A stretch of 64,000 nucleotides of DNA from Blattamonas nauphoetae (lineage: Eukaryota; Preaxostyla; Oxymonadida): NCBI GenBank assembly GCA_033064195.1, contig JARBJD010000155.1, positions 62,001 to 126,000 on the forward strand. Reading direction: 5' to 3'. Under the pieces are notes generated by a model. That model was not told where the DNA came from. It saw only the letters and a program-made list of their open reading frames with translations, and did no database searches. Shown here in pieces: positions 34,542-45,315 of this stretch. A program made the position numbers and the translations under genes. Position 1 is the first letter of the stretch; each line of letters opens with the position of its first letter.

Positions 34542-37500
34542 TTGTCGTGGGAGAGATCTCGAAATCACACTCAACTATTCAGAGAGGCGATGAGTCAACA
34601 TCTCAAGAAAGGTCAACAGTCAGCTAACAAAGAACTCGCCTCTCGTGCATTACAATCGTCTCACTCACTCAATACATCTGAATCCAGCTCAATTTCCAAC
34701 CTCATCACTTCACTCAACGATGCTCAGCTAAATCCTCAAGTTTCTCATCTTTTGTCATCGATTAGCAAACGTGATTCGAACTTATGTGCTAACACTCTCC
34801 ATGACCTTGCCCAGCTCATCCCGACACTCACACAAGAAGAAACAATCGCTATCCTCCCTCACTGGTCGTTTCATTTCATCAATCTTGCGTTAAGTAACAG
34901 ATCGAATGTCCGGGAGAACACGTGCAAAGTCCATACATGCTTAGTTCGAGCGTGCGGGAAACAATTCGCCTCCTATCTTCCACAGATCTTCTCTTGGTGG
35001 TATCTCCTCATGCACGACGTCAGCGACCGTGTCTCTTCTGAAGCAAAGACTTCATTTCGACTTGCTTTCTCGACACCAGAAAGACAACTTGCTGTTATTG
35101 ACAAATTATACGATGAACTGGTCACCCACATCTTGTCAATCTTTGCAGATGGTGTAAAAGGACTTGCTGAAGAAGGAGAACTAAAAGCCACTGCAGAAGA
35201 GCGATTTGGTCGAGTTGGAGCAACGTCATTACATGCTGTTTGTGATATTCTCCACAGATTCACACCATCAAAGACAGACAGCGAAAACGAAACAAAACAG
35301 AAAAAGAAACACGAATTAACTCAAATTTGCGAAGATTTCTTCGGCGATGTTTCTGAAACCGGGAATTATTCTTTCAAAATGGCTTATCCATTTGGATACA
35401 AGCCACTGAGTTTCACGAATCTCCTTCGCAATGCTATTCCTGCAATTCGCTCGGCTGCTTACAATCTCGTCGCAGGGATCGCCCATTATGTTCCTGATTT
35501 CTGTCTCACACTCTGCGCAACATATGATAAGCATATACTCGGATCATTCAGTGAATCATCTCCTATCACCTTCCAGTCTCTGTTCGACATGATTTTATCG
35601 TGCTTTAGCGTTAAGGGAACAGAGGAGAAGAAGAGTATGCTTGATCTGATGTGTGAACAGGACACAACTCGCTCAACCTTCGTCCAATCACTCTCATCGT
35701 TTCTGAAGACAAAAGCCAATCAAGCTGGATATTTTGCATACTCACTCATGGTTCCACTCTTCCAACTTCTTTTGGGTCGAACTGGTGGACTTGGAGAGCA
35801 GGATATCCGATCAATTCTCCGAAACTTGATTGATGGTGCTGCCGCCCCGACCCATTCAACAAGTGATTGGATCCACATTGGAAAGGGAATCGCTGGAGTT
35901 TTTGAACTCGTTGCAGCGAAAGCGGGAGGTGATTTTGAGCAAACTGTCCCTCTCAAGATGATCGGGGATTTCGGCCGATATATCAGCTTGTCTCTCATCA
36001 AACCCGACTCACCCCTTCCAAAGCATGTTCCCATATCTGTTCTTTCTCACCTCTTCATTGGGTCCGTCAGCAACACTGTTTCAAACAACAATCCTGCCTT
36101 GATTTCAGGCTTCGAAGCTGAATGGCGTGGGATCGGTACTGCCCTCTGTGATTCCTTTTCTGCTCTCACAAGACAAAAGGAAAAGCGAAAAGTGATCGGT
36201 CAGACGCCAGTCATCAACCAGCTCTTCCATTCCATGGTGTCAAAATCCCTCGCAAAATTTGGGTCCAAAACGATGAGCCAATGGTCTCCGTTGATGACAT
36301 CCTTCCTTTCTCCGCTCGTTCATCACGCTTTTCTCGCATCATCGTCCGCAACGATGTCCCATACCCCTCCCCACGCCTTCGAAGAGACACTCTGCCTCCT
36401 GCTCGACGCTCTGCTCTTTTCCATCCATTCTGGCAACCCCAACATTTTAATAGTTCCATCCATTGAAACAGCTGTCTGGCAGTGCGAAAACACGAAACTC
36501 GAGGCTGAAGGGCTCTTTATTTACACCGAGACCCAAAACGGCACAGACACGAACGAATACGATATGCACTCCATCTCATCCGAAACTTCAACAACAATGG
36601 CAAACCTGCGCGTGTTCTGCTTCGGATTTTTGTCCAAAATCATCACCCATTTTCAGAACACTTTGTGTCCTGACTCAGCTCGTCTGATCGACCTCGCTGC
36701 GATGTGTTATGGCTGTGTCTGTCGCATCTGCCTCGAGAACGACACTCTCTGCGCAGATTTCCCTGTTTTTGATCATTCCACCGCTGATAAACCTCGATTT
36801 GTTAAAAACCAATCGTTCGTGCAATATTTATGGGAAGGCTTGGAGAAGAGTCTGCTGATGGAAAATGAAAGGGCCAATCCGATTGTGTTTGAAGCTGTTC
36901 GAGACTGTCTTCTGATTTTGATTGGGCAGAAGGCACTACTCCCTCGTTCGTCGCACTCCATCCTCACACGAAGTGAGACTCTGATGGAGTCGGTCGCTGG
37001 CTGCTGTTTGAACAAGACAGACAGGAAGAAAGATGGAGATGTCCAAGAAGAAACAGAACAAGAATTGATTGCTTCAGACCCACAATCGCTTGGAATCGTC
37101 GACCGCGCTAAACTCGCGTTTGTGGACGGAAAGGTGATTGATAACCTTTCGTTGAGTTGTTTCCGACACATCATTGAATCGTCGTCGCAAGGTTTGGTGT
37201 CTCTTGATGATGACGAAGTGAGAGAAGCGGAAGAGGAGAGCGAGGAGAGAGAGTTTGATGGAGAAGATGAAGAGGAGATGGATGAGGAGGCAGTCGTTTC
37301 GAGTTTCTCGTCGTCAGAAAAACTAACTATGTTCTATCAACACTCAATCCGCCACTTTTCTGATCCCGTTCAGAGCCCACCTCCCTCTCCAGCACTCGCA
37401 CATCCTGTCCAGCCATCTCCTCCCCATCATTCCACTAAATCCAAGTCACTCACAACTCGACAGACTCACTCGGAGACACAGACATCTGTTGAGGTTGCCA

Positions 37501-40500
37501 CCAATCTTCTGACACTCCTCTCACCAAACACTCTCAATTCACAAAAATCATTCTTGTCACCATCTGTCTTCGAGCGAATCGCGATCGTGTTCATCCAGAC
37601 TTTCGAACACACTCTCTCCAACCAGATTCTCGTTCACACGTCTCACCTCACTCGAAACAAGTCAGCCACAACAGAGCCTCCGCAGTCGTTGGCATTCTTC
37701 GTCCAACTGCTCCCTCTCATTTCGTCGCTCGTCCCTTTGATCATCACGTCTGATCTACACAGCTCACAAATCGGCTATCAACAAGCTGTGATTCTGTCGC
37801 TTCTCGAATCTGCCCTCCTTCTTCCGCTCTTCTGCTCCAATCCTGTCCAATCCATCGTATCCGTCCAAACTGCTCTTCTATCAGTGATCACTCCATTCGT
37901 GTCATCTCCAATCTTCTCTCCTCTCCTCTTCCTCATCGCCCGGATGCTGTCTGTCACATTCTTCGGCGAGCAAGGTCTGAACTTTATCGACAAACTCGGA
38001 GCTCAATTCGTCATCAAATCAAAAACCGGCCACAACGCCAGTCGAGCGGAAGAAACACGAGTCTTCGCGGAAACGTTCGGGTCGAAGGACAGACCGATGA
38101 CACCGTCGATTGCGAGGCTGTTTGGGATGCTGTCGAATGTGTATTCAAACAACACGCTCGCTCACATCAGCACAGTTCTCACTCCGACTGTGTCGCATAC
38201 GTTGCTGTCATTTGTGAATGAACTCTTCTCGAACTTCAGTGTGAATGGGACTCCACTGCTGTCGTGTATGATGCTCTTGAACTCTCCATCGGAAGGGATG
38301 GTGTCGCCTCTGGACTCTCTCCTCTCCACCTTCTTCGTTCCTGCTCTCTCGTCTTCTCACATCCCAACCATTCTCTCGAACAATCCTCTTCATCACGTAC
38401 TCCGCTTCTGTCTGACATTCATCCAACTCACATCGCAAACAGGAAACTCCCAAAAACTCCAATCCATCCCATCTTTCTTCTCACTCCCTCCATCATCTGT
38501 CACTGCCTTTCTCATCCACCTTCTCGCAACATGTGTCGTTCTCTCCGATCAACTTCTGATTTCTTATCGTCACAACCTCCATCCATCATCCACAACCCAC
38601 ATCTCATCCACCCCAAACCAATCAACATCCCTTGCTCTGTCTCTCTCTCAAACAAGCGTCGTCTGCCGAACAGTTTCGTGTCTGACAGCCCCCTCGTCGA
38701 TCCACAAAGCGGGGATGAGTGAAGAGGAACACATCTCAATCACGTCACTCGTTTTGTCGTTTGCCAACACAACCCTCCCTTCAGTCTTCGCCTCTCTCGA
38801 TCCATCGATTGAAGATACTGCAAAGAGGCGGATTGCTTCTGTCGCAAACGGAAGAGACGATGAGGAGTCACTGGACGAGCACGTCATTGCTTGTGCTCGA
38901 CTTCTCGCTTCGACACACATTCTATCGAATGTCATCGCTCCGAAGGAATCAGTTTCTAAACCAACTGAACGGTCAGCTGATGCACTCTTCTCAACTCTGC
39001 TCTGTTCTTTTGGATCATCCGCTTCTCTGTTCCATCTGCCGGAGAAACTTGTGACCGTCTTCACGAACACTCTCCTCTCGCTCATCTCTCAGCAGAGCCT
39101 GTCATCAGTGTGTTCTAAACAAACACTTCTTCCACTCTTATCAACACAAATCCAATCCATCTTCTCTTTCTTCTCATCTCTGCTCGCATCTCCCACCACA
39201 TCAATCGAAGTGTTCACCAACACTCTCCGACAGATTCGGACGATCATGGAATGGGCAGTCTCGGTCGGAGAAGATGAGATCCGCGCGAAAGTGACAGAAT
39301 GGGTGGAAGGACTTGCAGATGAGAAGAAACCGAACACGGTGTTTTCAACATTATTTGAAGCTGCAGTCTCATCTGCTGGGCTTTCATGCAAACAAGAGCT
39401 TGCTCTGTGCCTTCAGATGTTCTTGTCTGTGTTGTCGTCCCTACCGTCGTCACCTTCGTCTCCTCTCTTCGTCCCGTTTTGGATTCTGCGTTCGCTCAAC
39501 TCACTTGGTCAGTTCGCATCGGCTGAACTGAAACACCTCGCAATCAGTCTTCCATCTCGTTCAACACAGATCGAACAGCACTCGAATGTCTTCGTGTCAC
39601 CATACTTCCTTCACGTGATGAAGAAAGAAAACGTCAAGAAAAACGAGGAAAGCGAGAAAAACATCAACGTCAGCAAAATCAATCTTCTCACTTCCATCCT
39701 CTCCGCGGTCGTCGCATCAACATCAATCCTTCTCTCCTCTCTCCCCCTCACAACCTTCCCTGAAGCCGAAACAATCGAACCATCAGAACATCAACCAGAA
39801 GCGGAGGAACAGACGTCGACGTCGTCACAGTCCGTCAGAGCAGAGTCTCGCCTGAAATCTCTGATGCAAAACAAGCTGTTCAGCTCTCTTCTTCCTTCCT
39901 CGCTTTTCAACAAAATCACCAACACTGACTCCGATGAAGAAGATGCTGGGCCAATTGAGATCGCTTCTGAGGAAGTTGCTAACGCCGCTCTCACGTTCTC
40001 AAACAAAGACAGTGTCAGTTCGGAAGAACAAGCCGAATACATCAGCCTCTTCGAAGAGCTCACCTCAAACCTTCTCTCGCATCTGTCGGCGTTCTTCCCG
40101 TTCGTTCTGTTCTCGCTCTCGTCGTCCCATTCCATCATCTCCGCCTTTTCTGCATTCTTCACTCGTGCAGTCTCCATCATCCCCGCAATCTTCTCCCAAC
40201 ATCACAATCACAACTCCATCTTTATCCACTCTCTCCTCTTCCTCTCTTCCTCCTGTCAGTCGCTTCGGATTGTTGGTTTGTCTCTGGTTTGGCACTTTTG
40301 TGTGTGCCCTCAACCAACCCACAACAATCGCTGTGTCTTCTCTCCACTCATCTCAATCACTCTCCCACAACCAGCCTTTCTGCGAAAATCAAAAGCACCA
40401 GCCGAAGAAGGGTTCGAACTTCATCCCTCCCTCCTCGCTTTCTTCTCCTCTCTCACAACAACTTCCTTCACTCCTCTCTCCACACCATCCTCCCCGCCAA

Positions 40501-42095
40501 CTCTCCCTCTGCACGCCGCTCTGTCCTTCCTTCTCGGCTGGCTTGTTCTCCTCTCTCATTGCGAGGCCTACGTCGCACAAGACAAGCGACTGCAAATCGC
40601 TGAAACGTTGTCTCGAAGTGTCATCTCCGTCCCACAATCTGAATCAAACGATCTGAGAAGCGGGCAGAGAAACGATAAACAGAAGAAAGAAAGTGTGAAA
40701 ACAGAGACGTCCATCGATGTGAGTTTATTCTCGTATTCTCTGGCCCTTCTGTTCACTCCGGACAACGTGGCTCGTCTGAACACGCATGCCAATCACATCA
40801 CTGCCAACCTTCTCTCCACACCGTCATCAGCATCTGCCTTCGCTGGCTTCACATCGACACCCTCTCCCACAACCCCACTGATGTCCAATGACCACTCAAA
40901 TCTTGGAACGATGATCAAGTTTGTTGATGATGAACGAACAGCTCAGAAAGAGAGCGAGCACACATCCTCTCTCCCCCCAGCGATCCTTGCTCAATTCAAC
41001 GCAGCAAACACATCGCTCAGCGCTTCACAACAACTCGTTTCTGAAGTCTCGTCACTGACGAGTGTCACAACTCAGCAATCGATGGACACGGTCTCGGCAT
41101 TCGGGTACACTCCATTCTCTCCACTTTGGACTCTCTCGCTGAATAAACTGCTCTCGTTCGGATCGCTTCCGTCCTCACTTCGACTCGGGAATTCATTCCA
41201 GTCACAGTTTGTCATGCTCCATCGATGGATGTGGACGAAGGAGCGGAGGAGGGAGGACAAGCGAGACAAGACGCGAGATCGAATGCAGACCGAGTTCCTG
41301 ATGAACTGCATCTCTCTCTCACTTAGCTTGAACACTGCCAATTTCCGAGAATTTGTGAATCGGGTTGAAGGCCGTGTCGAGCGAAGTGAGAGCGAGTCAG
41401 ACGACGACACACCAACTCAATCACTCTCTCTCAACCCTCAACATTCCGATAGATCCCTGTCGCTTGTTCTGCCTCATTCAGTTTCAATGAAGACAGTTGA
41501 CCACATTCTCTCAATCCTCATCTCCCCATCTCTCCTCCAACGAGATTTCACAGAGCTTCTCTGTCTCTTCTCGTCAGATGGTGGGTCAGCCGCTCATCCA
41601 TCCCCGCAACAACCTCTCACCCGGCCTCTGACAGTCTCATCTGACAACGTTACTGTCTCTCTCAACCCAGGCACACAGTCATTCACCCTGTCCATCTTCA
41701 ACACAATCGATCCCAACATCCGCGTGGACATTTTTGTGCAGTGTTCCACGAACCATCCACTGACAGTTCCGACAGCCGTGTTCACTCGACGGGAAGGAAT
41801 CAGTCCGCAGATGTGTCGAAAATGGGAAATGATTGCGGCGACTTCTCTTTCGTCTTCGTCCTCTCGCTCACTTCCTGACGCTGTGTCTGTCTTGGTCGGA
41901 AATGTCACACATTACGAATCAAAGAAAGAACCATGCCCAATCTGCTTTGGGATTGTTGATCCGATCACACAATCGCTCCCACGCGCGATGTGTTCGGAGT
42001 GTGGGAAAGTATTTCACGCTACATGTCTCCAGCGATGGTTCAGGACGTCGGGAAAATCGAATTGTCCTCATTGTTCGCGACCTTTCTTTTTGTAA
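34542..42095 (+). CDS. LTN1: listerin E3 ubiquitin ligase (Ltn1), ribosome quality control
   Basis: Ltn1 binds stalled 60S subunits and ubiquitinates nascent chains in the RQC complex. The uninterrupted frame encodes 2517 residues, in the range of long eukaryotic listerins (~1550-1770) plus insertions. The N-terminal domain is family-like: LLSSISKRDSNLCANTLHDL, LPHWSFHFINLALSNRSNVREN, PQIFSWWYLLMHDVSDRVSS. The long middle is HEAT/ARM-like helical solenoid interrupted by acidic or Ser-rich loops (for example EEMDEEAVVSSFSS). The last 55 residues are a C4HC3 RING: CPICFG, CSECGKVFHATCLQRWF and CPHCSRPFFL. An RWD-like region (FTLSIFNTIDPNIRVDIFVQC) precedes it, as in other listerins. Start: ATG 34542 opens the frame, but ATG 34590 (MSQHLKKGQQSANKE) looks more like listerin N-termini and follows an AG, so 34590 may be correct. 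Confidence 0.9.
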   Translation: MSWERSRNHTQLFREAMSQHLKKGQQSANKELASRALQSSHSLNTSESSSISNLITSLNDAQLNPQVSHLLSSISKRDSNLCANTLHDLAQLIPTLTQEETIAILPHWSFHFINLALSNRSNVRENTCKVHTCLVRACGKQFASYLPQIFSWWYLLMHDVSDRVSSEAKTSFRLAFSTPERQLAVIDKLYDELVTHILSIFADGVKGLAEEGELKATAEERFGRVGATSLHAVCDILHRFTPSKTDSENETKQKKKHELTQICEDFFGDVSETGNYSFKMAYPFGYKPLSFTNLLRNAIPAIRSAAYNLVAGIAHYVPDFCLTLCATYDKHILGSFSESSPITFQSLFDMILSCFSVKGTEEKKSMLDLMCEQDTTRSTFVQSLSSFLKTKANQAGYFAYSLMVPLFQLLLGRTGGLGEQDIRSILRNLIDGAAAPTHSTSDWIHIGKGIAGVFELVAAKAGGDFEQTVPLKMIGDFGRYISLSLIKPDSPLPKHVPISVLSHLFIGSVSNTVSNNNPALISGFEAEWRGIGTALCDSFSALTRQKEKRKVIGQTPVINQLFHSMVSKSLAKFGSKTMSQWSPLMTSFLSPLVHHAFLASSSATMSHTPPHAFEETLCLLLDALLFSIHSGNPNILIVPSIETAVWQCENTKLEAEGLFIYTETQNGTDTNEYDMHSISSETSTTMANLRVFCFGFLSKIITHFQNTLCPDSARLIDLAAMCYGCVCRICLENDTLCADFPVFDHSTADKPRFVKNQSFVQYLWEGLEKSLLMENERANPIVFEAVRDCLLILIGQKALLPRSSHSILTRSETLMESVAGCCLNKTDRKKDGDVQEETEQELIASDPQSLGIVDRAKLAFVDGKVIDNLSLSCFRHIIESSSQGLVSLDDDEVREAEEESEEREFDGEDEEEMDEEAVVSSFSSSEKLTMFYQHSIRHFSDPVQSPPPSPALAHPVQPSPPHHSTKSKSLTTRQTHSETQTSVEVATNLLTLLSPNTLNSQKSFLSPSVFERIAIVFIQTFEHTLSNQILVHTSHLTRNKSATTEPPQSLAFFVQLLPLISSLVPLIITSDLHSSQIGYQQAVILSLLESALLLPLFCSNPVQSIVSVQTALLSVITPFVSSPIFSPLLFLIARMLSVTFFGEQGLNFIDKLGAQFVIKSKTGHNASRAEETRVFAETFGSKDRPMTPSIARLFGMLSNVYSNNTLAHISTVLTPTVSHTLLSFVNELFSNFSVNGTPLLSCMMLLNSPSEGMVSPLDSLLSTFFVPALSSSHIPTILSNNPLHHVLRFCLTFIQLTSQTGNSQKLQSIPSFFSLPPSSVTAFLIHLLATCVVLSDQLLISYRHNLHPSSTTHISSTPNQSTSLALSLSQTSVVCRTVSCLTAPSSIHKAGMSEEEHISITSLVLSFANTTLPSVFASLDPSIEDTAKRRIASVANGRDDEESLDEHVIACARLLASTHILSNVIAPKESVSKPTERSADALFSTLLCSFGSSASLFHLPEKLVTVFTNTLLSLISQQSLSSVCSKQTLLPLLSTQIQSIFSFFSSLLASPTTSIEVFTNTLRQIRTIMEWAVSVGEDEIRAKVTEWVEGLADEKKPNTVFSTLFEAAVSSAGLSCKQELALCLQMFLSVLSSLPSSPSSPLFVPFWILRSLNSLGQFASAELKHLAISLPSRSTQIEQHSNVFVSPYFLHVMKKENVKKNEESEKNINVSKINLLTSILSAVVASTSILLSSLPLTTFPEAETIEPSEHQPEAEEQTSTSSQSVRAESRLKSLMQNKLFSSLLPSSLFNKITNTDSDEEDAGPIEIASEEVANAALTFSNKDSVSSEEQAEYISLFEELTSNLLSHLSAFFPFVLFSLSSSHSIISAFSAFFTRAVSIIPAIFSQHHNHNSIFIHSLLFLSSSCQSLRIVGLSLVWHFCVCPQPTHNNRCVFSPLISITLPQPAFLRKSKAPAEEGFELHPSLLAFFSSLTTTSFTPLSTPSSPPTLPLHAALSFLLGWLVLLSHCEAYVAQDKRLQIAETLSRSVISVPQSESNDLRSGQRNDKQKKESVKTETSIDVSLFSYSLALLFTPDNVARLNTHANHITANLLSTPSSASAFAGFTSTPSPTTPLMSNDHSNLGTMIKFVDDERTAQKESEHTSSLPPAILAQFNAANTSLSASQQLVSEVSSLTSVTTQQSMDTVSAFGYTPFSPLWTLSLNKLLSFGSLPSSLRLGNSFQSQFVMLHRWMWTKERRREDKRDKTRDRMQTEFLMNCISLSLSLNTANFREFVNRVEGRVERSESESDDDTPTQSLSLNPQHSDRSLSLVLPHSVSMKTVDHILSILISPSLLQRDFTELLCLFSSDGGSAAHPSPQQPLTRPLTVSSDNVTVSLNPGTQSFTLSIFNTIDPNIRVDIFVQCSTNHPLTVPTAVFTRREGISPQMCRKWEMIAATSLSSSSSRSLPDAVSVLVGNVTHYESKKEPCPICFGIVDPITQSLPRAMCSECGKVFHATCLQRWFRTSGKSNCPHCSRPFFL

Positions 42096-42350
42096 ACACT
42101 TCATGTTTTGAAAAAAAGCAGGAGAGATCTCAGAGATCATTTTGTTGATGAGCTCGCCACTGTCGCTTTGGAATGATCATCAGTGGCAGAAAAAGAACAT
42201 GACTAGCTTTAGGACACACCAACCCATACAAACTTACGTGATTGAGTCGTTCTCAACAGTACGGAAGAGCGACACCGCACCAACTCCCATCCGTTTCTGA
42301 TATAGATTTGCAATGCTTATATTGTTTGAAAAGTTGATAGAAATGATAAG
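42096..42350. other. intergenic after listerin
   Basis: About 250 bp, AT-richer than the neighbouring coding DNA. Nothing is recognised. Confidence 0.3.
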
Positions 42351-43078
42351 ATGAGAAAAAGAAGTCCTGGAGGGAGGATCGAGATGCTGTTTTCGTACGT
42401 GGATGAGTCCACTCGGCCCACATCAAACTATTTTGACTCGCACTTCTTTTTTCTTCCTTTCCGGCAAGAAATCAACAGGGACTTTCTGCCTCCCCGAACG
42501 CTCTTTAGGCGTGATTCTGATTGGAGAAACGGTTTGTGTTCTTTTTCCGCATATTTTTGAACTTGATTTTCAGGACGACGAAAAGGAGAGCGAAATGGAA
42601 AGGGATTAACCATGAATGGATTTCTTGTTTTGGGCCAAGTATGACAGAACTTATTGAAGTGAGTCGAAGCGACTGTAACGTCACACAGAGCTGTTTCACA
42701 AGCCAGTATGTCTCTTTTCTTTCTCATTCAAGCTCTCTTCTCAATTTCTCTTCTGTTCACTTTCTCTCTCCCTTTTTTAAGGCATAAATTCAATGATCCG
42801 TCGTGCGGGACGGTTATTGATGGAGAATTGGAGGCCCTGGTGGAGGGCCTCCTTGAGACTAAACTCGCGAGTCTCGCAACACCCCCCGACACTCTTTCGA
42901 ATGGTTCTGTCTTTTTTCCTCAAAAATCTCTCATTATTAAGATTCAGGTGATTTTCTTACGATGACTCTGGAGGAACTTGAAACTGAAGCAGAACTCGCT
43001 CGGATCGAGTTCGTCGAGTGTTTACTGAGCTGGATCAAGCCTTTTGTTTTTGACTGGATGAAATCGAGATCATTTTGA
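42351..43078 (+). CDS. possible small multi-exon gene, unresolved
   Basis: Several short protein-like stretches on the plus strand are separated by GT...AG intervals. One at about 42540-42715 includes NHEWISCFGPSMTEL. One at about 42783-42949 is well-formed (DPSCGTVIDGELEALVEGLLE, NGSVFFPQKSLIIKIQ). A last one, about 42986-43078, reads ELETEAELARIEFVECLLSW and stops at TGA. The interval before the second is about 76 nt with a good GTATGT donor and TTTTTTAAG acceptor. The last interval would be only 26 nt. I recognise no family and more than one exon chain is possible, so the limits are approximate. It could also be a decayed gene. Confidence 0.35.
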
Positions 43079-43149
43079 TTTTAATCCTTCTTCTATTCTC
43101 TTTTTTTTCACTTCACCACATTCTTCTTTGATTTATCTTTCCCAAACAA

Positions 43150-44030
43150 AATTTGATAATAAATGGACACGTTTTCTATTATTCCTCTCGTTTCAGGGTT
43201 GATCTCTGGCCGCTCACCGACAGTTTGCTGACTCCCTCCACTCCAACCCATCCAATGTCTCAATCACAAGCCTCTTCCGCCGTTCTCTGTCAGCCTCCAT
43301 ACCCTCTGCCTCCACTGCCAAGATGCACTCCGACCGCAGCCACGCCGAGCTAACAACCAGACTACACTCGCTCGACAGACTAGCTCTGTTGGGGTCGGCT
43401 TTGAATGAGCCAGCATCGTCCGCACGGTTGACCACTTCCCACAAGTAGTGCGTGGCTGCTCGCTGGTATTCTCTTCGTGTCGTCTCGTCTTCATTGCTGT
43501 GGGAGGACAGAATCAAATTAATCAGATTCTTTCTAACTCTCATTGCGTTCTCTCCATCCTCCCTCGAATCCTCCCCTTCTTCGATATACCTCTCGTTCTC
43601 TTCCAGTCTCGCCACAACATTCCCAGCCTGTCCACCCAAGTCCACAGTGCTCTCCTCCCGTCCAAACTCACACTTGCCCAGCTCGGAGACATCATCGGTC
43701 AGAGCTGTCTCACTTCCTTCCACACTCCCTCGTCCCTCCCACAACACCAACTCTTCGTCCTCCATCCCACGCAATGCACTGACAATCACAGCATCAAAGA
43801 ACAAAAACAACGAAAGATATGAGAACAGAACAGGCACACCGGACTTCGATGATCGGAACTCCTTTCTTGTCCAATCCATCTCGCCCCACACAGTTCACAC
43901 ACTCCGAAGAACTCAGAATCAGAAGGATCGTCAGCGGAGACAGCCAAGTGTCCAGATGGGGACTGTCTATAGTTCATCAGCAGTTTCAACTATAGTTCAT
44001 CAGCATCCCACAATTGGAGATCTGTGAGAT
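43150..44030 (+). pseudogene. ambiguous coding-like segment, possibly decayed
   Basis: The plus strand shows codon texture like the neighbouring listerin gene (CTCTCC/TCG-rich). It reads FADSLHSNPSNVSITSLF...RLHSLDRLALLGSALNEP, then a TAG at about 43446, then remains open in the same frame to 44027. A different plus frame in the middle is also protein-like (NQINQILSNSHCVLSILPRI, LTLAQLGDIIGQSC). The minus strand carries an uninterrupted 225-residue acidic frame (43214-43891) that I think is a reverse-strand artefact. Overlapping good frames and an internal stop suggest a decayed or mis-assembled gene, or one with introns I cannot place. No family is recognised. Confidence 0.3.
43945..44012 (+). 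repeat. inverted-repeat family A, left copy (CTATAGTTCATCAGCA doublet)
   Basis: A ~65-bp segment that contains TATAGTTCATCAGCA twice, 22 bp apart. A related copy, in the opposite orientation, lies at about 46775-46840. Besides the doublet, the flanks share GGGACTG before it and CCCA-AATT after it. Translated, both copies keep YSSSA-x-x-TIVHQ-x-P, so they may derive from one coding segment. Confidence 0.6.
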
Positions 44031-45249
44031 GGGTGATTCTCTTTGAAAAATCGCAAAACACTAATGTGCGTCACCAAAAATTATTTTTTGCGGAATTACC
44101 ATTCGTCTGTTCAGTCGACTGAAAATGAGTGAATTACCGGATTTCAAGGAAGATCGCGTTCGATATCTCCTTTTTTTGTTCAGGACTCTTCTGCACATTT
44201 TTTGTAACAAAACAGGTCCAAAGACAAACTACCGATAATTTACAACAGAAAAAACCAATTCTGTGTGAGAGCACTGGTATAAACTCCTCCATTGAAGAAA
44301 AAGACACGAAAAGTGCGGATTGACAAATTCAATATTCTCGATATATTAGGTCCGTAAAATTTGTTGAACGTGTCTAACAGAGATTCTCTGAGGGAAATAC
44401 TGAAGGACCATGGTGTTTGAGGCGAGGTAGTACAGATTGATGACGATTGAAAAAAGAGCATTCATTTTTGGGTCTACAAGACCAGAAATGCATGAATAAA
44501 GACATACCAGCGAGCGAAAACTATCGATAACATCCGATTGAACGATTTATGTGAGAGTTATCTCGTTGTGCTCATTGTTCCGGCGCACCTCAAAAAAATC
44601 CCGAGTATCTGAACGTGAGAAAGAAAGAAACGGTACAAACCATGTTGTGAGTGTGTAATCCACAGTTTGATGTCGGTTTCATCATTGATACATATATCGA
44701 ACAGAAGTCTGATGGGTGATTAGTCGCCTGAGCATCGGATCTGCGATAAAGTTCGCCAACATGAAGAAAAGACGAAATTCACACCTTGAACATGGAGAGA
44801 GCACCTGTGACGGTGAGTAGAGGGTATTTGTCGATGAATATCAACGTACAGGCGCTGGAGTGACGGATGCGATTTTTGAAAAAGAATCACCCAGATTTAT
44901 CCACTTCTTTTCGATAAAGATTGAAAAAATGACATAAAATGAAGAAGAAGACGGTTTTGAGGTTAGTATGTTTGGTTTGAATGATTAGTTCTGTTGAGAA
45001 GGTGAAAGAGTTGATGTGGGTTAAAAGAGGAGAAGGATGAGAGGTAAGTCCAGAAAAAAGAGCGATTTCCAGCAGAAAAAACCGTGCTCAAGAGTGAGAG
45101 AAGGAGATAGTGCTCCATGAGGGCAGAAATCACATATCGAGAATGTGATCGTGCGGTCAAGCAATAGAGATTGAAAAGACTTCAGAAAATCGGAGTGACT
45201 GAAGATATCAAGTCGTTGAAGGATTCTGGGGGGAGGTTGCTTGAACAAA

Positions 45250-45315
45250 GTGCTGAATATGATAGTAGTGTTAGAAAACCGCCCGTGTTCAGAAACCCGC
45301 AACGGGTGTTGGAAA
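45250..45315 (+). repeat. inverted-repeat family B, left copy (AAAACCGC boxes)
   Basis: AGTAGTGTTAGAAAACCGC is followed by two more imperfect boxes (AAACCCGC, AAAACCGC) at roughly 20-bp steps. It matches, inverted, the segment at 45841-45903. Confidence 0.6.

Noticed and set aside
42830-42880. Two adjacent hairpins (GGAGGCCC...GGGCCTCC and GAGACT...AGTCTC) as a regulatory RNA
   Set aside because: They fall inside the best protein-like segment of the possible small gene, where repeated GAG/GGC codons explain the symmetry.
43214-43891. 225-codon minus-strand acidic frame as a real gene
   Set aside because: The plus strand has the codon texture of neighbouring genes, and antisense of Ser/Leu-rich coding DNA in this genome regularly yields Glu/Arg-rich open frames. 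Kept only as an ambiguity.
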